Below, piece after piece: positions 17,317-24,492 of a stretch of DNA of 31,192 nucleotides. Source of the DNA: Acidobacteriaceae bacterium. Lineage in GTDB: Bacteria; Acidobacteriota; Terriglobia; Terriglobales; Acidobacteriaceae. The notes beneath the pieces were generated by a model, which searched no databases, was not told the DNA's origin, and saw only the letters and a program-made list of their open reading frames with translations. Both the position numbers and the translations under genes were made by a program. Each line of letters opens with the position of its first letter. Position 1 is the first letter of the stretch. The stretch spans positions 426-31,617 of the forward strand of contig PKXI01000343.1 of assembly GCA_003133425.1 (NCBI GenBank), in the 5' to 3' direction.

Positions 17317-18050
17317 CGCGCCTCCTCTCCCAGGGGCATTTCGTATTCGGCAAAAGCCGACGGGTCTTTGCCCGCGTTCGGCGCCGACAAGAGAGTCTTC
17401 AAACAGGCCCGTCCGCGTACCAGCCGCGACTTTACGGTGCCCAGACTCACGCCCTGGACCTCAGCAACTTCTTCGTAAACAAATCCCTCAATGTCACGCA
17501 AAATCAAGGTGGTGCGGAATGGCTCAGGAACCTGCTTCAAGGCCGATTCAACGCGCGCCCGGTTCTCCGCATGCACCACCGCATCGTAGGGCGACTCGGA
17601 CGGATCCACCAGGCGTTCTTTCAGCCGCACCTGCGATCCATTTTCTCCTTCCGTCATCTCCTGGTCGATTGCCACTTCCTGCTGCTTGTGCCGCATCCAC
17701 CAGCGGCGCTGGTTTGATGCCTCGCGCAGCGCGATCCGGTAAATCCAGGTCCGCAGCGACGACTCGCCATGAAAGCTGTGCACTCCGCGGAAGACCTTTA
17801 CAAAGACTTCCTGGGTCAGGTCTGCAGCATCGTCACGGTCGTACACCATGCGCGCCAGCAGCGAGTAGATGGGTTGATGGAAGCGTGCGATCAGCCACGC
17901 AAACGCTTCCTCTGAGCCGGCTCGTAGCTCCGCAATGAGAGCCGCTTCTTCTGATTGGAGCGTCAGCGCGCTGGCAAGATTGCCCATGGTGAGGTCCGCC
18001 TGCAATTCAGTGTCCTCCCACCTATACCGCATCTCAGCCACGTTTGGCAT
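17313..18050 (-). CDS. ECF (sigma-E-like) RNA polymerase sigma factor
   Basis: Sigma factor of 245 residues that directs RNA polymerase to a stress or envelope regulon. Region 2 (about 45-115) includes ARFHQPIYSLLARMVYDRDDAADLTQEVFVKVF and SSLRTWIYRIALREASNQRR. Region 4 (about 165-215) includes PEPFRTTLILRDIEGFVYEEVAEVQGVSLGTVKSRLVRGR. Both are full length and region 3 is absent, as expected for an ECF factor. The first about 40 residues and the last about 25 are extensions. ATG 18050 is the longest ATG start; internal starts at 18032 and 17987 are possible and have no better ribosome site. It is followed by its overlapping anti-sigma gene and preceded by an ECF-type promoter candidate, suggesting autoregulation. 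Confidence 0.95.
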   Translation of the reverse strand: MPNVAEMRYRWEDTELQADLTMGNLASALTLQSEEAALIAELRAGSEEAFAWLIARFHQPIYSLLARMVYDRDDAADLTQEVFVKVFRGVHSFHGESSLRTWIYRIALREASNQRRWWMRHKQQEVAIDQEMTEGENGSQVRLKERLVDPSESPYDAVVHAENRARVESALKQVPEPFRTTLILRDIEGFVYEEVAEVQGVSLGTVKSRLVRGRACLKTLLSAPNAGKDPSAFAEYEMPLGEEAR

Positions 18051-18542
18051 CTGTCATTTTTCCCGGCCCTCTACAGCCCGGTTGGCAGATTCTCTAAGCT
18101 TGGATGCGGCCACTCCCTCCAGCAGCCAAAAGTTGCCACCGGAAAACCGATACTGCTGTGGAGCCCGTGGGATTCGGGGGACACACGGCAAATTGCCGCC
18201 TGTCCCGCGTCCTCTATTGTCTTAGACACCGGAACACCCCTAAAGTGTTCCCGGTCACGCCTGTAAAAGAGTTTTAATGACGAAAGATTCATGCAAATTG
18301 GCGGCCGCGCCCCGTAGTTTGGTGCCTTGGCGCGGAGACTGGAGGGGGCACGCGGAGGAAATATCTTGCTAATCGTGTTTTTCCAAGATAAAGATGTGGA
18401 GTTACCACTTCCCCTTCCTTCCTGAATCCCACTCACACTGCCGAAACTTTCGAGCATTCGACGAAACGGCTCTTCTCCGAGGTGCAGCCTGTGCATGGCG
18501 AAGCCGAACCGGGAAAGCCACAAATAGCGGGCGCCAAAATAC
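18051..18542. other. divergent intergenic region between sigma factor and small secreted protein genes
   Basis: About 490 bases. Apart from the ECF-type promoter and its inverted repeat I find no supported feature. A minus-strand reading frame crosses it but runs through the signal-peptide region of the plus-strand gene and shows no recognisable protein traits. Confidence 0.5.
18222..18251 (-). promoter_or_regulatory. ECF-type autoregulatory promoter candidate
   Basis: On the minus strand GGAACAC (18251-18245) and GTCTAA (18227-18222) are spaced 17 nt, resembling the sigma-E pattern GGAACTT-N16-GTCTAA known from Escherichia coli. The -35 half also forms an inverted repeat with GGAACAC at 18231-18237. 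A start near 18214 would give a leader of about 164 nt before the sigma gene. Confidence 0.45.
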
Positions 18543-19007
18543 ATGAATTGGACGCATGAATTGGAATCGAGGCCTGATTTGAAATTAAGACTCCGAAGCA
18601 TGGTTGCCACGGTGGTACTTTGTGCCGCGGCCTTGACCGCAGCCCCGGCGGCGAACGCCCAGACCGGCACCATCGTGAGCAAGTCCGAGGTGGCTGGAAT
18701 CCTGGTTGCGATTATTGCCACTGGCGCCGCGATTGTGATCGTCACCTACGTCGTCATTCACCATGGCTACGCCAACCACAACATCACTGGCTGTGTGGAG
18801 TCTGGCGCTGGCGGCCTGATGCTTGAGAATCAGGGCGATCACCAGACGTACGCTCTTGTGGGAGAGGTCGCCGCCATCAAGCAAGGTGAGCGCGTGCACG
18901 TCTCCGGCAAAAAGGAAAAGAAAACTGCCGCCGCTACCCGGCAATTTCAAGTGGATAAGCTCTCGAAGGACTACGGTGCCTGCCCGATGAAACCCGCGGT
19001 GCAATAG
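18543..19007 (+). CDS. small secreted/membrane protein, DUF5818-like
   Basis: A 154-residue protein of unknown function. A signal peptide ends near APAANAQ. A strongly hydrophobic helix follows (about 48-73), then a soluble domain with ITGCVESGAGGLMLENQGDHQTYALVGEVAAIKQGERVHVSGKK. That stretch resembles the short OB-like domain I recall as DUF5818 from acidobacteria. The ATG at 18543 lacks a ribosome site. The TTG at 18579 (giving MKLRLRSMVATVV) has GAGG six bases upstream and may be the true start. It diverges from the sigma/anti-sigma operon and converges on the oxidoreductase gene with only 24 bases between. Confidence 0.75.
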   Translation: MNWTHELESRPDLKLRLRSMVATVVLCAAALTAAPAANAQTGTIVSKSEVAGILVAIIATGAAIVIVTYVVIHHGYANHNITGCVESGAGGLMLENQGDHQTYALVGEVAAIKQGERVHVSGKKEKKTAAATRQFQVDKLSKDYGACPMKPAVQ

Positions 19008-19031
19008 GCTTCTCAGGGGTTTCCCGTTCAG

Positions 19032-19982
19032 CTAGACCGTGAATACGATCCGGCGTCCCTTTTCTACCCGGTTCCACGCCCCCTCGACTTCAGCCAGGGG
19101 GACTGGTTCGACGTCAATTTTCAGCTTCCCGGCGGCAGTCATCGAAAACAGGATCGGAATGGCAGCGAAGATTTTGTCCAGGGATGCGGAGCCGAATCCG
19201 CTGCCCAGGAGCGTGAGATCGATGCTGCGCAGCGTCGCGCCGGGCAGCGCAATCGTCTTTCCTGCGCTTTCGCCCACCTCCACCAGGCGCGTCCGGTGGG
19301 TCGCGCTGGCTTTGAAACCCTTCGCCAGAGCCTCCAGCAGCAGTTCCGTTGGCCGGCCCCACAGGTAGTCGATCACCACGTCGATTCCTGAGGCGGCTTC
19401 GGCAGCGAACGCCTCCCGCACGGCTTCTTCCGGCTGGCCCAGAGCGATGGTCGCGTCCACATCTGCCGCTGCAATGGCTTCCACGTTCCGGCCGGCGCCG
19501 ATTACCCGTTTCGCCCCCAGATGCCTCGCGGCCTGAATGGCAATCTGTCCTGCGACTCCCGTCGCTCCCAGCACCAGCACGGTTTCACCCTGGGCCAGGC
19601 CGGCACGCTCCTTCAGCGACATCCAAGCGGACATTCCGGGATTGGCAATAGCCGCCGCATGCGCGTCGTCCAGCCCGTCGGGCAATGGAATGCACATGGA
19701 CCGCGGAGCCACGGTGCGCTCCGACATGGTTCCCCAGGGCTTGCGGGCAAAGACAAAATAGGCCCTGCTTCCGTCCTCCAGAAGCCCCACGCCGTCCACA
19801 CCCGGCACAAAGGGAACCTCGCTGCCGCTGGAGTAATGCGAGCCGCCGGCCAGTGCCTTCACAATTGGGTGAAGCCCCGCGGCCCGCACCGGGATAAGAG
19901 CCTCGCCCTCCCCGGCCACGGGCTCGGGAAACTGCAGATATCTGGGCGCCTGGCCTAGCACATTGATCACTGCTGCCTGCAT
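19032..19982 (-). CDS. MDR-superfamily (quinone oxidoreductase-like) NAD(P)H dehydrogenase
   Basis: Probably a cytoplasmic NADPH-dependent reductase of 316 residues. The N-terminal GroES-like domain carries AAGLHPIVKALAGG and PFVPGVDGVG. The Rossmann domain holds the nucleotide-binding loop VLVLGATGVAGQIAIQAA (loop at about 139-145). No Cys cluster for a structural zinc is present, so it belongs with the zinc-independent quinone oxidoreductases or enone reductases rather than classical alcohol dehydrogenases. ATG 19982 has AGGAGGT about seven bases upstream, which settles the start over an in-frame extension to 20081. Substrate unknown. It follows the metallo-hydrolase gene by about 110 nt and may share its transcript. 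Confidence 0.9.
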   Translation of the reverse strand: MQAAVINVLGQAPRYLQFPEPVAGEGEALIPVRAAGLHPIVKALAGGSHYSSGSEVPFVPGVDGVGLLEDGSRAYFVFARKPWGTMSERTVAPRSMCIPLPDGLDDAHAAAIANPGMSAWMSLKERAGLAQGETVLVLGATGVAGQIAIQAARHLGAKRVIGAGRNVEAIAAADVDATIALGQPEEAVREAFAAEAASGIDVVIDYLWGRPTELLLEALAKGFKASATHRTRLVEVGESAGKTIALPGATLRSIDLTLLGSGFGSASLDKIFAAIPILFSMTAAGKLKIDVEPVPLAEVEGAWNRVEKGRRIVFTV

Positions 19983-20095
19983 TGTCCCGACCTCCTCGAA
20001 ACAATTCCAGCTTACCTCTGTGGCGCGCGTCAGCATTGCCAGACGCGAAACCGCATGCGTCACAGGGACGCATGCGGCCAACCTTTGAACCTGGA

Positions 20096-21355
20096 CTAAA
20101 CCTTGTCCAGGTTCTTGTAAACGTCGCTTATATTCGTGTTCACGTCATTTTGCAGCGGCGGCATTTTGCCGAAATGCGGATGGCTCGCTGCCAGCGTGCG
20201 CTCCAGGAACGCCTGATATCCGTTCGACTGCATCGACTTCAGCGAGGCGACAGTCAGGCGCGCCTGCAACTCCGCCACGTCCTGCCCGGCTTTCTTGCCG
20301 GCTTCCACTTTCTCGGCCAACTCTTCAATATAGTTGCGCTGGCTCATCATCACGATTCGGTCGGTCTGCATGGGCCCATGCCCGCCGAGAATGTATTTGA
20401 AATCGGCGCGGCCCACCTCATCCACGGTGCCCGGCCACAGCCGCGGATAGCCGTCTGTGATTGTAGGAAGCCAGCCGTGAATCGCATCTCCCGAAGCAAC
20501 CACGCGCTCCGGCGGGCAAAAGACGAAGACATCGCCCGCAGTATGCGAGCGCCCGTGAAACTCGAGATGCAGATCGAATGCCGGATCAGCGAGCAGGTAC
20601 GACTTGTCGAAGGTGATCGTAGGCAACTCCAGGTGATAGTCCTTGATATCCGCCTGGTAGGCTTCAAGGTGCTTGATCTGCTCGGCGCAGAAAGCATTCT
20701 CCTCGTCCGATGTCGAGCGCTCGGCCCGCTTGCGCATTGCCTCGATTTGTCCGGGCACCGCGTCTCTGGAAGCCTTCATCCGCGCCACTGCGAACTCCTC
20801 CAACAAATGCTTGGTCATTGAGGTGGCGATGAAGTCCACCTTGCTGCCGGTCATGGCGTAAGCGTGGTCGCCCTGCGTGTGATCCCAGTGAAAGTGCGTG
20901 TTGATGACGTAGCGCACCGGCTTGTCCGTGACTTGCCGCTTGATCTGGCGGATGATCGACGCGGCGGCCGAAGGCTTGGAATGCGCATCGACCACGACGA
21001 CATCCTTCGAGCGCACAAAGATTGCTGCGTTACAGTTGATCACCGTCTGCGGCCGTGCATGCGCGAAGTAAATGCCGTTTGCCGCCTTCTGAATGTCGAA
21101 CAGGTCGCCATCGTCCTCGGGTGCCGCGGAACGCGCCCAGGCTGCACGATGGTAGGCCAACTCCATCACCGACGCACCGGCCAGAGCGCCGCCCATCAGC
21201 ACGCGAAGAAAGTCGCGCCGCGACGTGCGATCCACGCCGGAATCGTGATTGCGGGAGTGGACATGCGTCTGGCCACCAGCGCTATGCGAATGCGTGTAGT
21301 TGTGGTCATGGTTGTGATCATGGGTGTGCGCGTGGTTGTCGACTTTGTTGCACAT
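20096..21355 (-). CDS. Tat-exported metallo-beta-lactamase-fold hydrolase with His-rich N-terminus
   Basis: Zinc hydrolase of 419 residues. The metal motif is THFHWDH (H154, H156, D158, H159). Further ligands are the His in GRSHTAGD, the Asp in ASGDAIH and the His in GGHGP. A twin-arginine signal (SRRDFLRVLMGGALAGAS, about 45-62) predicts folded export to the periplasm. Before it, residues 8-37 hold 11 His with Asp and Asn, like a metal-binding tail. The domain resembles the broad glyoxalase-II/quinoprotein-relay type of MBL enzymes; substrate unknown. ATG 21355 has GAGGGG seven bases upstream, whereas a TTG two codons earlier would be too close to it. The gene diverges from trmO across about 150 bases. 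Confidence 0.9.
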   Translation of the reverse strand: MCNKVDNHAHTHDHNHDHNYTHSHSAGGQTHVHSRNHDSGVDRTSRRDFLRVLMGGALAGASVMELAYHRAAWARSAAPEDDGDLFDIQKAANGIYFAHARPQTVINCNAAIFVRSKDVVVVDAHSKPSAAASIIRQIKRQVTDKPVRYVINTHFHWDHTQGDHAYAMTGSKVDFIATSMTKHLLEEFAVARMKASRDAVPGQIEAMRKRAERSTSDEENAFCAEQIKHLEAYQADIKDYHLELPTITFDKSYLLADPAFDLHLEFHGRSHTAGDVFVFCPPERVVASGDAIHGWLPTITDGYPRLWPGTVDEVGRADFKYILGGHGPMQTDRIVMMSQRNYIEELAEKVEAGKKAGQDVAELQARLTVASLKSMQSNGYQAFLERTLAASHPHFGKMPPLQNDVNTNISDVYKNLDKV

Positions 21356-21511
21356 GGTCAATCCCCTCTGGTCCGGTTTGGTGTTTGCGATGGCGATGCG
21401 GCTCCGGCTAACTTGCCTGCTAATCGTATATCTCCAAAGCCCGACCAGTTTAGACCATGCCGGGGATAGCTGTCAGCGCGAATATGATTAGAGCCGGAGG
21501 CGCCACAGACA

Positions 21512-22015
21512 ATGTTTACTTTTCGCCCAATTGGATTCGTAAAAAGCCCGTACAACGAAACGACCGCGATTCCCCGCGGCCTTGGCGCAAAGCACGATGC
21601 AGAAGGCGCGCTTGAGATTCTGAGTGAATTTGAAACCGGCCTGCTCGATATCGAGGGGTTCTCGCATCTCTACGTAATCTGGGCCTTCGACCGCGCCGAC
21701 GGCTTCGACCTCATCGCTCACCCGCCTACGGATGAGAAGAGATCGCATGGTGTGTTTGCCACACGGTCGCCGCGACGCCCGAATCCAATTGCGCTCACTG
21801 TTGTCGAATTGCTTGGCCGCGAAGGAGCCTCACTCCGCGTGCGCGGCGTAGACATGCTGGATGGCACGGCGATTCTGGACATCAAGCCGTACCTGTCGAG
21901 CATACCGGCGGAGAAGTTGCGTAGGGGCTGGCTGGCGGAGGCGGAAGCGAGCAAAGTCAGGGAACGAGGGAACGAGGGAACAAGGGAACAAGAAAGCGCA
22001 AATTCGGGAATCTAG
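21512..22015 (+). CDS. trmO: tRNA (N6-threonylcarbamoyladenosine37-N6)-methyltransferase (TrmO/TsaA family)
   Basis: Methylates the threonylcarbamoyl-adenosine at position 37 of ANN-decoding tRNAs, using S-adenosylmethionine, in the cytoplasm. 167 residues, close to the archaeal and short bacterial forms. Signatures are FRPIGFVKSPY at the start, FSHLYVIWAFD, HGVFATRSPRRPNPIALT and DMLDGTAILDIKPYLSSIP. GGAGG lies 11 bases before ATG 21512. The last about 19 residues (from KVRERGNEG) are encoded by a GGGAACRA octamer array, so the natural C-terminus has probably been extended by repeat insertion. It converges on queE. Confidence 0.9.
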   Translation: MFTFRPIGFVKSPYNETTAIPRGLGAKHDAEGALEILSEFETGLLDIEGFSHLYVIWAFDRADGFDLIAHPPTDEKRSHGVFATRSPRRPNPIALTVVELLGREGASLRVRGVDMLDGTAILDIKPYLSSIPAEKLRRGWLAEAEASKVRERGNEGTREQESANSGI

Positions 22016-22072
22016 CCATCATTCGCAAAACGCTGGTCTTTTCGTCCCCTTGGTCTCTCGTTCCCTTGTTCG
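21959..22072. repeat. inverted pair of octamer arrays between trmO and queE, locus E
   Basis: Plus arm 21959-21990 is four units of AGGGAAC(G/A). The facing arm 22046-22072 reads CGAACAAG, GGAACGAG, AGACCAAG on the minus strand, also with period eight. The spacer is about 55 nt. The first arm is inside the trmO frame and the second stops six bases from the queE stop, so the hairpin could end both convergent transcripts. Confidence 0.8.
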
Positions 22073-22078
22073 CTGCTT

Positions 22079-22717
22079 CTAGGGAATCCCGAGGATCTTG
22101 TGCGTCTGCAAACTCAGTCGCCACTGCGGATGCTGCATGCAATACCTGAGCGCCAGTTCCGTATTTGCTGCGCGATCGGGTCCGTCCATGGGCTGAAGGA
22201 AAAAATGCCGGAATGAGAGTCCACCAAAATCCTCAGGCTCGAAGCCGGTCTGCGGAAACACCAGCTTCAACTCGTCGCCGCTCCTTTGAACGAGAGCAGC
22301 TCCGGCCTTGGGGCTCACGCACACCCAGTTGATTCCGTCCGGAGCAGCAATCGTTCCATTCGTCTCGACGGCAATTTCGAAATTGCTGGAGTGCAGCGCC
22401 TTGATCAAGTGCGCATCCAGTTGCAGCAGTGGCTCTCCGCCGGTGCAGACCACGAATCGCTTTCCGGTCGTGGAGTCCGAAGGCCACTTCTCCTGAATCG
22501 CTGCGGCGAGCGATTCAGCGGTTTCGAATTTTCCGCCGCCTGGTCCGTTCGTATCGGCAAAATCCGTGTCGCAAAATTTGCAGACTGCCGTCGCGCGGTC
22601 CGGCTCGCGGCCCGACCAGAGATTGCAGCCCGCAAACCGGCAGAAGACCGCGGCTCGTCCCGCCTGCGCTCCTTCGCCCTGCAGCGTATAAAAGATTTCC
22701 TTGACCGCGTAGCTCAT
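22079..22717 (-). CDS. queE: 7-carboxy-7-deazaguanine synthase (radical SAM)
   Basis: Converts 6-carboxytetrahydropterin to 7-carboxy-7-deazaguanine in queuosine synthesis, using S-adenosylmethionine and an iron-sulfur cluster. 212 residues. The cluster cysteines are C31, C46 and C49, spaced C-X14-C-X2-C, the expanded spacing typical of QueE rather than the usual CxxxCxxC. The following CDTDF and the SAM-binding VVCTGGEPLLQLD are present. The N-terminal KEIFYTLQGEG motif is characteristic. ATG 22717 sits directly after heptamer array F with no clear ribosome site. It is third in the order kdsC-queC-queE, separated from queC by that array pair. Confidence 0.95.
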   Translation of the reverse strand: MSYAVKEIFYTLQGEGAQAGRAAVFCRFAGCNLWSGREPDRATAVCKFCDTDFADTNGPGGGKFETAESLAAAIQEKWPSDSTTGKRFVVCTGGEPLLQLDAHLIKALHSSNFEIAVETNGTIAAPDGINWVCVSPKAGAALVQRSGDELKLVFPQTGFEPEDFGGLSFRHFFLQPMDGPDRAANTELALRYCMQHPQWRLSLQTHKILGIP

Positions 22718-22721
22718 AAAA

Positions 22722-22838
22722 CAGTTCTCAGTTCTCAGTTCTCAGCTTTCAGCTCTCAGTTCATTGTGCAGCTTGCTACGGTACGGCCTCCGGAATCGGC
22801 ATGAAAAGCTGAGAGCTGAAGGCTGAAAGCTGACAGCT
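22722..22838. repeat. inverted pair of CAGNNNN heptamer arrays, locus F
   Basis: Plus arm 22722-22763 has exactly six units (CAGTTCT three times, CAGCTTT, CAGCTCT, CAGTTCA). Minus-reading arm 22804-22838 has CAGCTTT, CAGCCTT, CAGCTCT, CAGCTTT and a partial unit. The spacer is 40 nt. It fills the gap between queC and queE and touches the queC stop codon (22837-22839). Confidence 0.9.
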
Positions 22839-23535
22839 AGCTTTTCCGATATCGCAGCGGGTCTTCGCGCCCGTTTTCGCGAAACCCCTTTTGGCGGAGC
22901 CGGCAGGAATCGCATTGCCCGCACGGCTCGCCCGTCGGCGACGGATCGTAGCAACTGCTGGTTAGCCCGTAATCCACGCCCAGTTCGATTCCCTTGGCGA
23001 TGATCTCTGCCTTCGACATGGCGATCAGCGGCGTGTGAATCTTCAGCGCCTGGCGGCCTTCGACTCCGGCCTTGGTCGCGAGGTTTGCCATCTTCTCAAA
23101 CGCCTCAATGAACTCCGGCCTGCAGTCTGGGTAGCCCGAGTAATCCAGCGCATTGACGCCGATAAAAACATCGCTCGATCCCAGCACCTCAGCCCACGCG
23201 AGAGCAAAGGAAAGAAAGATGGTGTTGCGCGCGGGCACATAGGTGATGGGAATTCCGTGCCCCATCTCCTCCATCGCGCGGCCCTTGGGGACAGCGATGT
23301 CGTCTGTGAGCGCCGAGCCGCCAAACACGCGCAGATCGATTTGCGCGATCTTGTGCTCCGCAGCGCCGATGGACGCGGCAACCCGCGTGGCCGCTTCCAG
23401 TTCGCAGATGTGCCGCTGCCCGTAAGAGAACGAGAGCGCGTAAAGCTCGTAGCCCTGGCTGCGCGCAATGGCCAGCACGGTGGCCGAGTCGAGGCCACCG
23501 CTGAGCAGGACTACCGCTTTTCTTGATTCGCTCAC
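22837..23535 (-). CDS. queC: 7-cyano-7-deazaguanine synthase
   Basis: ATP-dependent conversion of 7-carboxy-7-deazaguanine to preQ0, the queuosine precursor. 232 residues. The PP-loop [11 protein letters not shown] (from residue 12) binds ATP, and SFSYGQRH follows. The C-terminal zinc site is formed by the Cys residues in [20 protein letters not shown] place the start at GTG 23535 ([14 protein letters not shown]), which overlaps the kdsC stop by four bases as GTGA and implies translational coupling. A longer frame to 23610 would run through the kdsC coding region and adds no family-like sequence. The stop lies against heptamer array F. Confidence 0.95.
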   Translation of the reverse strand: MSESRKAVVLLSGGLDSATVLAIARSQGYELYALSFSYGQRHICELEAATRVAASIGAAEHKIAQIDLRVFGGSALTDDIAVPKGRAMEEMGHGIPITYVPARNTIFLSFALAWAEVLGSSDVFIGVNALDYSGYPDCRPEFIEAFEKMANLATKAGVEGRQALKIHTPLIAMSKAEIIAKGIELGVDYGLTSSCYDPSPTGEPCGQCDSCRLRQKGFRENGREDPLRYRKS

Positions 23536-24146
23536 GCCAGGTCGCCGCCTTTGCCGATATCCATCGATGGCGCGATCGGATTGTCCTCGTCGATGTATGC
23601 CTCGACGCACTCGGTCAGCACGCCCTTGGCCTCGAGAATAAATTCGACTGCATCACGCGCTGCGCCGCGACCGCCGCGGGCCGGCGTCACGTAATGCGCT
23701 TCAGCCTTCACGCGTTCACGCGCATCGCCCACGGCGACTGCAAATCCGCATGCGCGCATGACAGGCAGGTCGATCACATCGTCGCCGACGTACGCAATTT
23801 CCTCGAGCGTTACGCCGCCCTTTTCCATGATGTCTCGCACAGCCTTCATCTTGAAGGCCTGGCCCTGGTAGACGAACTCCAGCTTCAGGTCGCGGGCGCG
23901 CAGAGCCACGGTCTCCGAGATTCGTTTGGTGATGATGCCGCACTTGAGGCCGCCGAGCCGGGCGAGCGAAATCGCGGTGCCGTCGTGCGCGTTATAGCCT
24001 TTGGCCTCCACCATTTTGGTAGTGGCGTTGCCGTCCACGACTACTGGAACAGGAATCAACCAGATGCCACCGTCGGTTAGGACGCCGTCAACGTCGAAAA
24101 GAATGACTTTAATTTTGCGGGCGCGATCCTGCGCGGAAACATTCAT
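23532..24146 (-). CDS. kdsC: KdsC-like HAD phosphatase (Kdo-8-phosphate phosphatase)
   Basis: Likely hydrolyses 3-deoxy-D-manno-octulosonate 8-phosphate to Kdo for lipopolysaccharide inner core. 204 residues, capless HAD type C0. Motif I is [15 protein letters not shown] (nucleophile D18, D20). Other family marks are the FNAHDG-like [29 protein letters not shown] and the metal-binding [13 protein letters not shown]. The C-terminus is longer than in typical KdsC by an acidic tail that includes [12 protein letters not shown]. It is co-directional and overlapping with queC, so Kdo and queuosine genes share a transcript. The related YrbI-type phosphatases for other nonulosonic acids are an alternative. 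Confidence 0.88.
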   Translation of the reverse strand: MNVSAQDRARKIKVILFDVDGVLTDGGIWLIPVPVVVDGNATTKMVEAKGYNAHDGTAISLARLGGLKCGIITKRISETVALRARDLKLEFVYQGQAFKMKAVRDIMEKGGVTLEEIAYVGDDVIDLPVMRACGFAVAVGDARERVKAEAHYVTPARGGRGAARDAVEFILEAKGVLTECVEAYIDEDNPIAPSMDIGKGGDLA

Positions 24147-24214
24147 GCTTCAATTCTACCTATTCGCAGCGGCCGGTTTGCGCGCGCGGCGCCGGCTCAG
24201 GAGAAAATGGAAGC

Positions 24215-24472
24215 ATGAGCCGCAGTGACGAGCGAAGCATTGCCCAGAATTCGCCAGCGCAGCCTGCCAAGTTGGAACCCGAGGATTACTACTTCGAGGG
24301 GCCAAACATGGTCTTCACGGCTGCTTATCATTTGAAGCGCGGCTTCTGCTGCGGCTCGGGATGCAGGCACTGCCCGTATGGCGTTGACGGGCAAAACGAA
24401 AAAACAGCCGCAGGTCCTTCGACGTCGTCCGCTGCGGCGGACTTCGCTCAGGATGACAGCATTTTGGGGTGA
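24215..24472 (+). CDS. small Cys-rich DUF5522-like protein with repeat-derived tail
   Basis: An 85-residue cytoplasmic protein of unknown function. The core (about 20-55) reads EDYYFEGPNMVFTAAYHLKR followed by GFCCGSGCRHCPYG, four Cys and one His likely to bind a metal or cluster. It matches the small DUF5522-type proteins I recall from many bacteria. The remaining about 27 residues are encoded by a dispersed hairpin repeat (24401-24459) and probably are not ancestral. AGGAG at 24199 is eleven bases upstream of ATG 24215. A four-codon frame at 24207 overlaps the start. It is divergent from kdsC and converges on the VWA gene. Confidence 0.8.
   Translation: MSRSDERSIAQNSPAQPAKLEPEDYYFEGPNMVFTAAYHLKRGFCCGSGCRHCPYGVDGQNEKTAAGPSTSSAAADFAQDDSILG
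24401..24459. repeat. dispersed hairpin repeat within the DUF5522-like gene end
   Basis: Contains AGGTCCTTCGAC, a perfect hairpin GTCCGC-TGCG-GCGGAC (24427-24442) and TTCGCTCAGGATGACA. I recall this wording as a common intergenic repeat in acidobacterial genomes. Copy number cannot be judged from one window. Confidence 0.5.
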
Positions 24473-24492
24473 GCGAACCACGGTCCCCGGAC

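Noticed and set aside
18071..18745. Minus-strand frame across the sigma-factor upstream region
   Set aside because: It overlaps the signal-peptide end of the plus-strand small secreted protein and shows no recognisable domain; left as intergenic.
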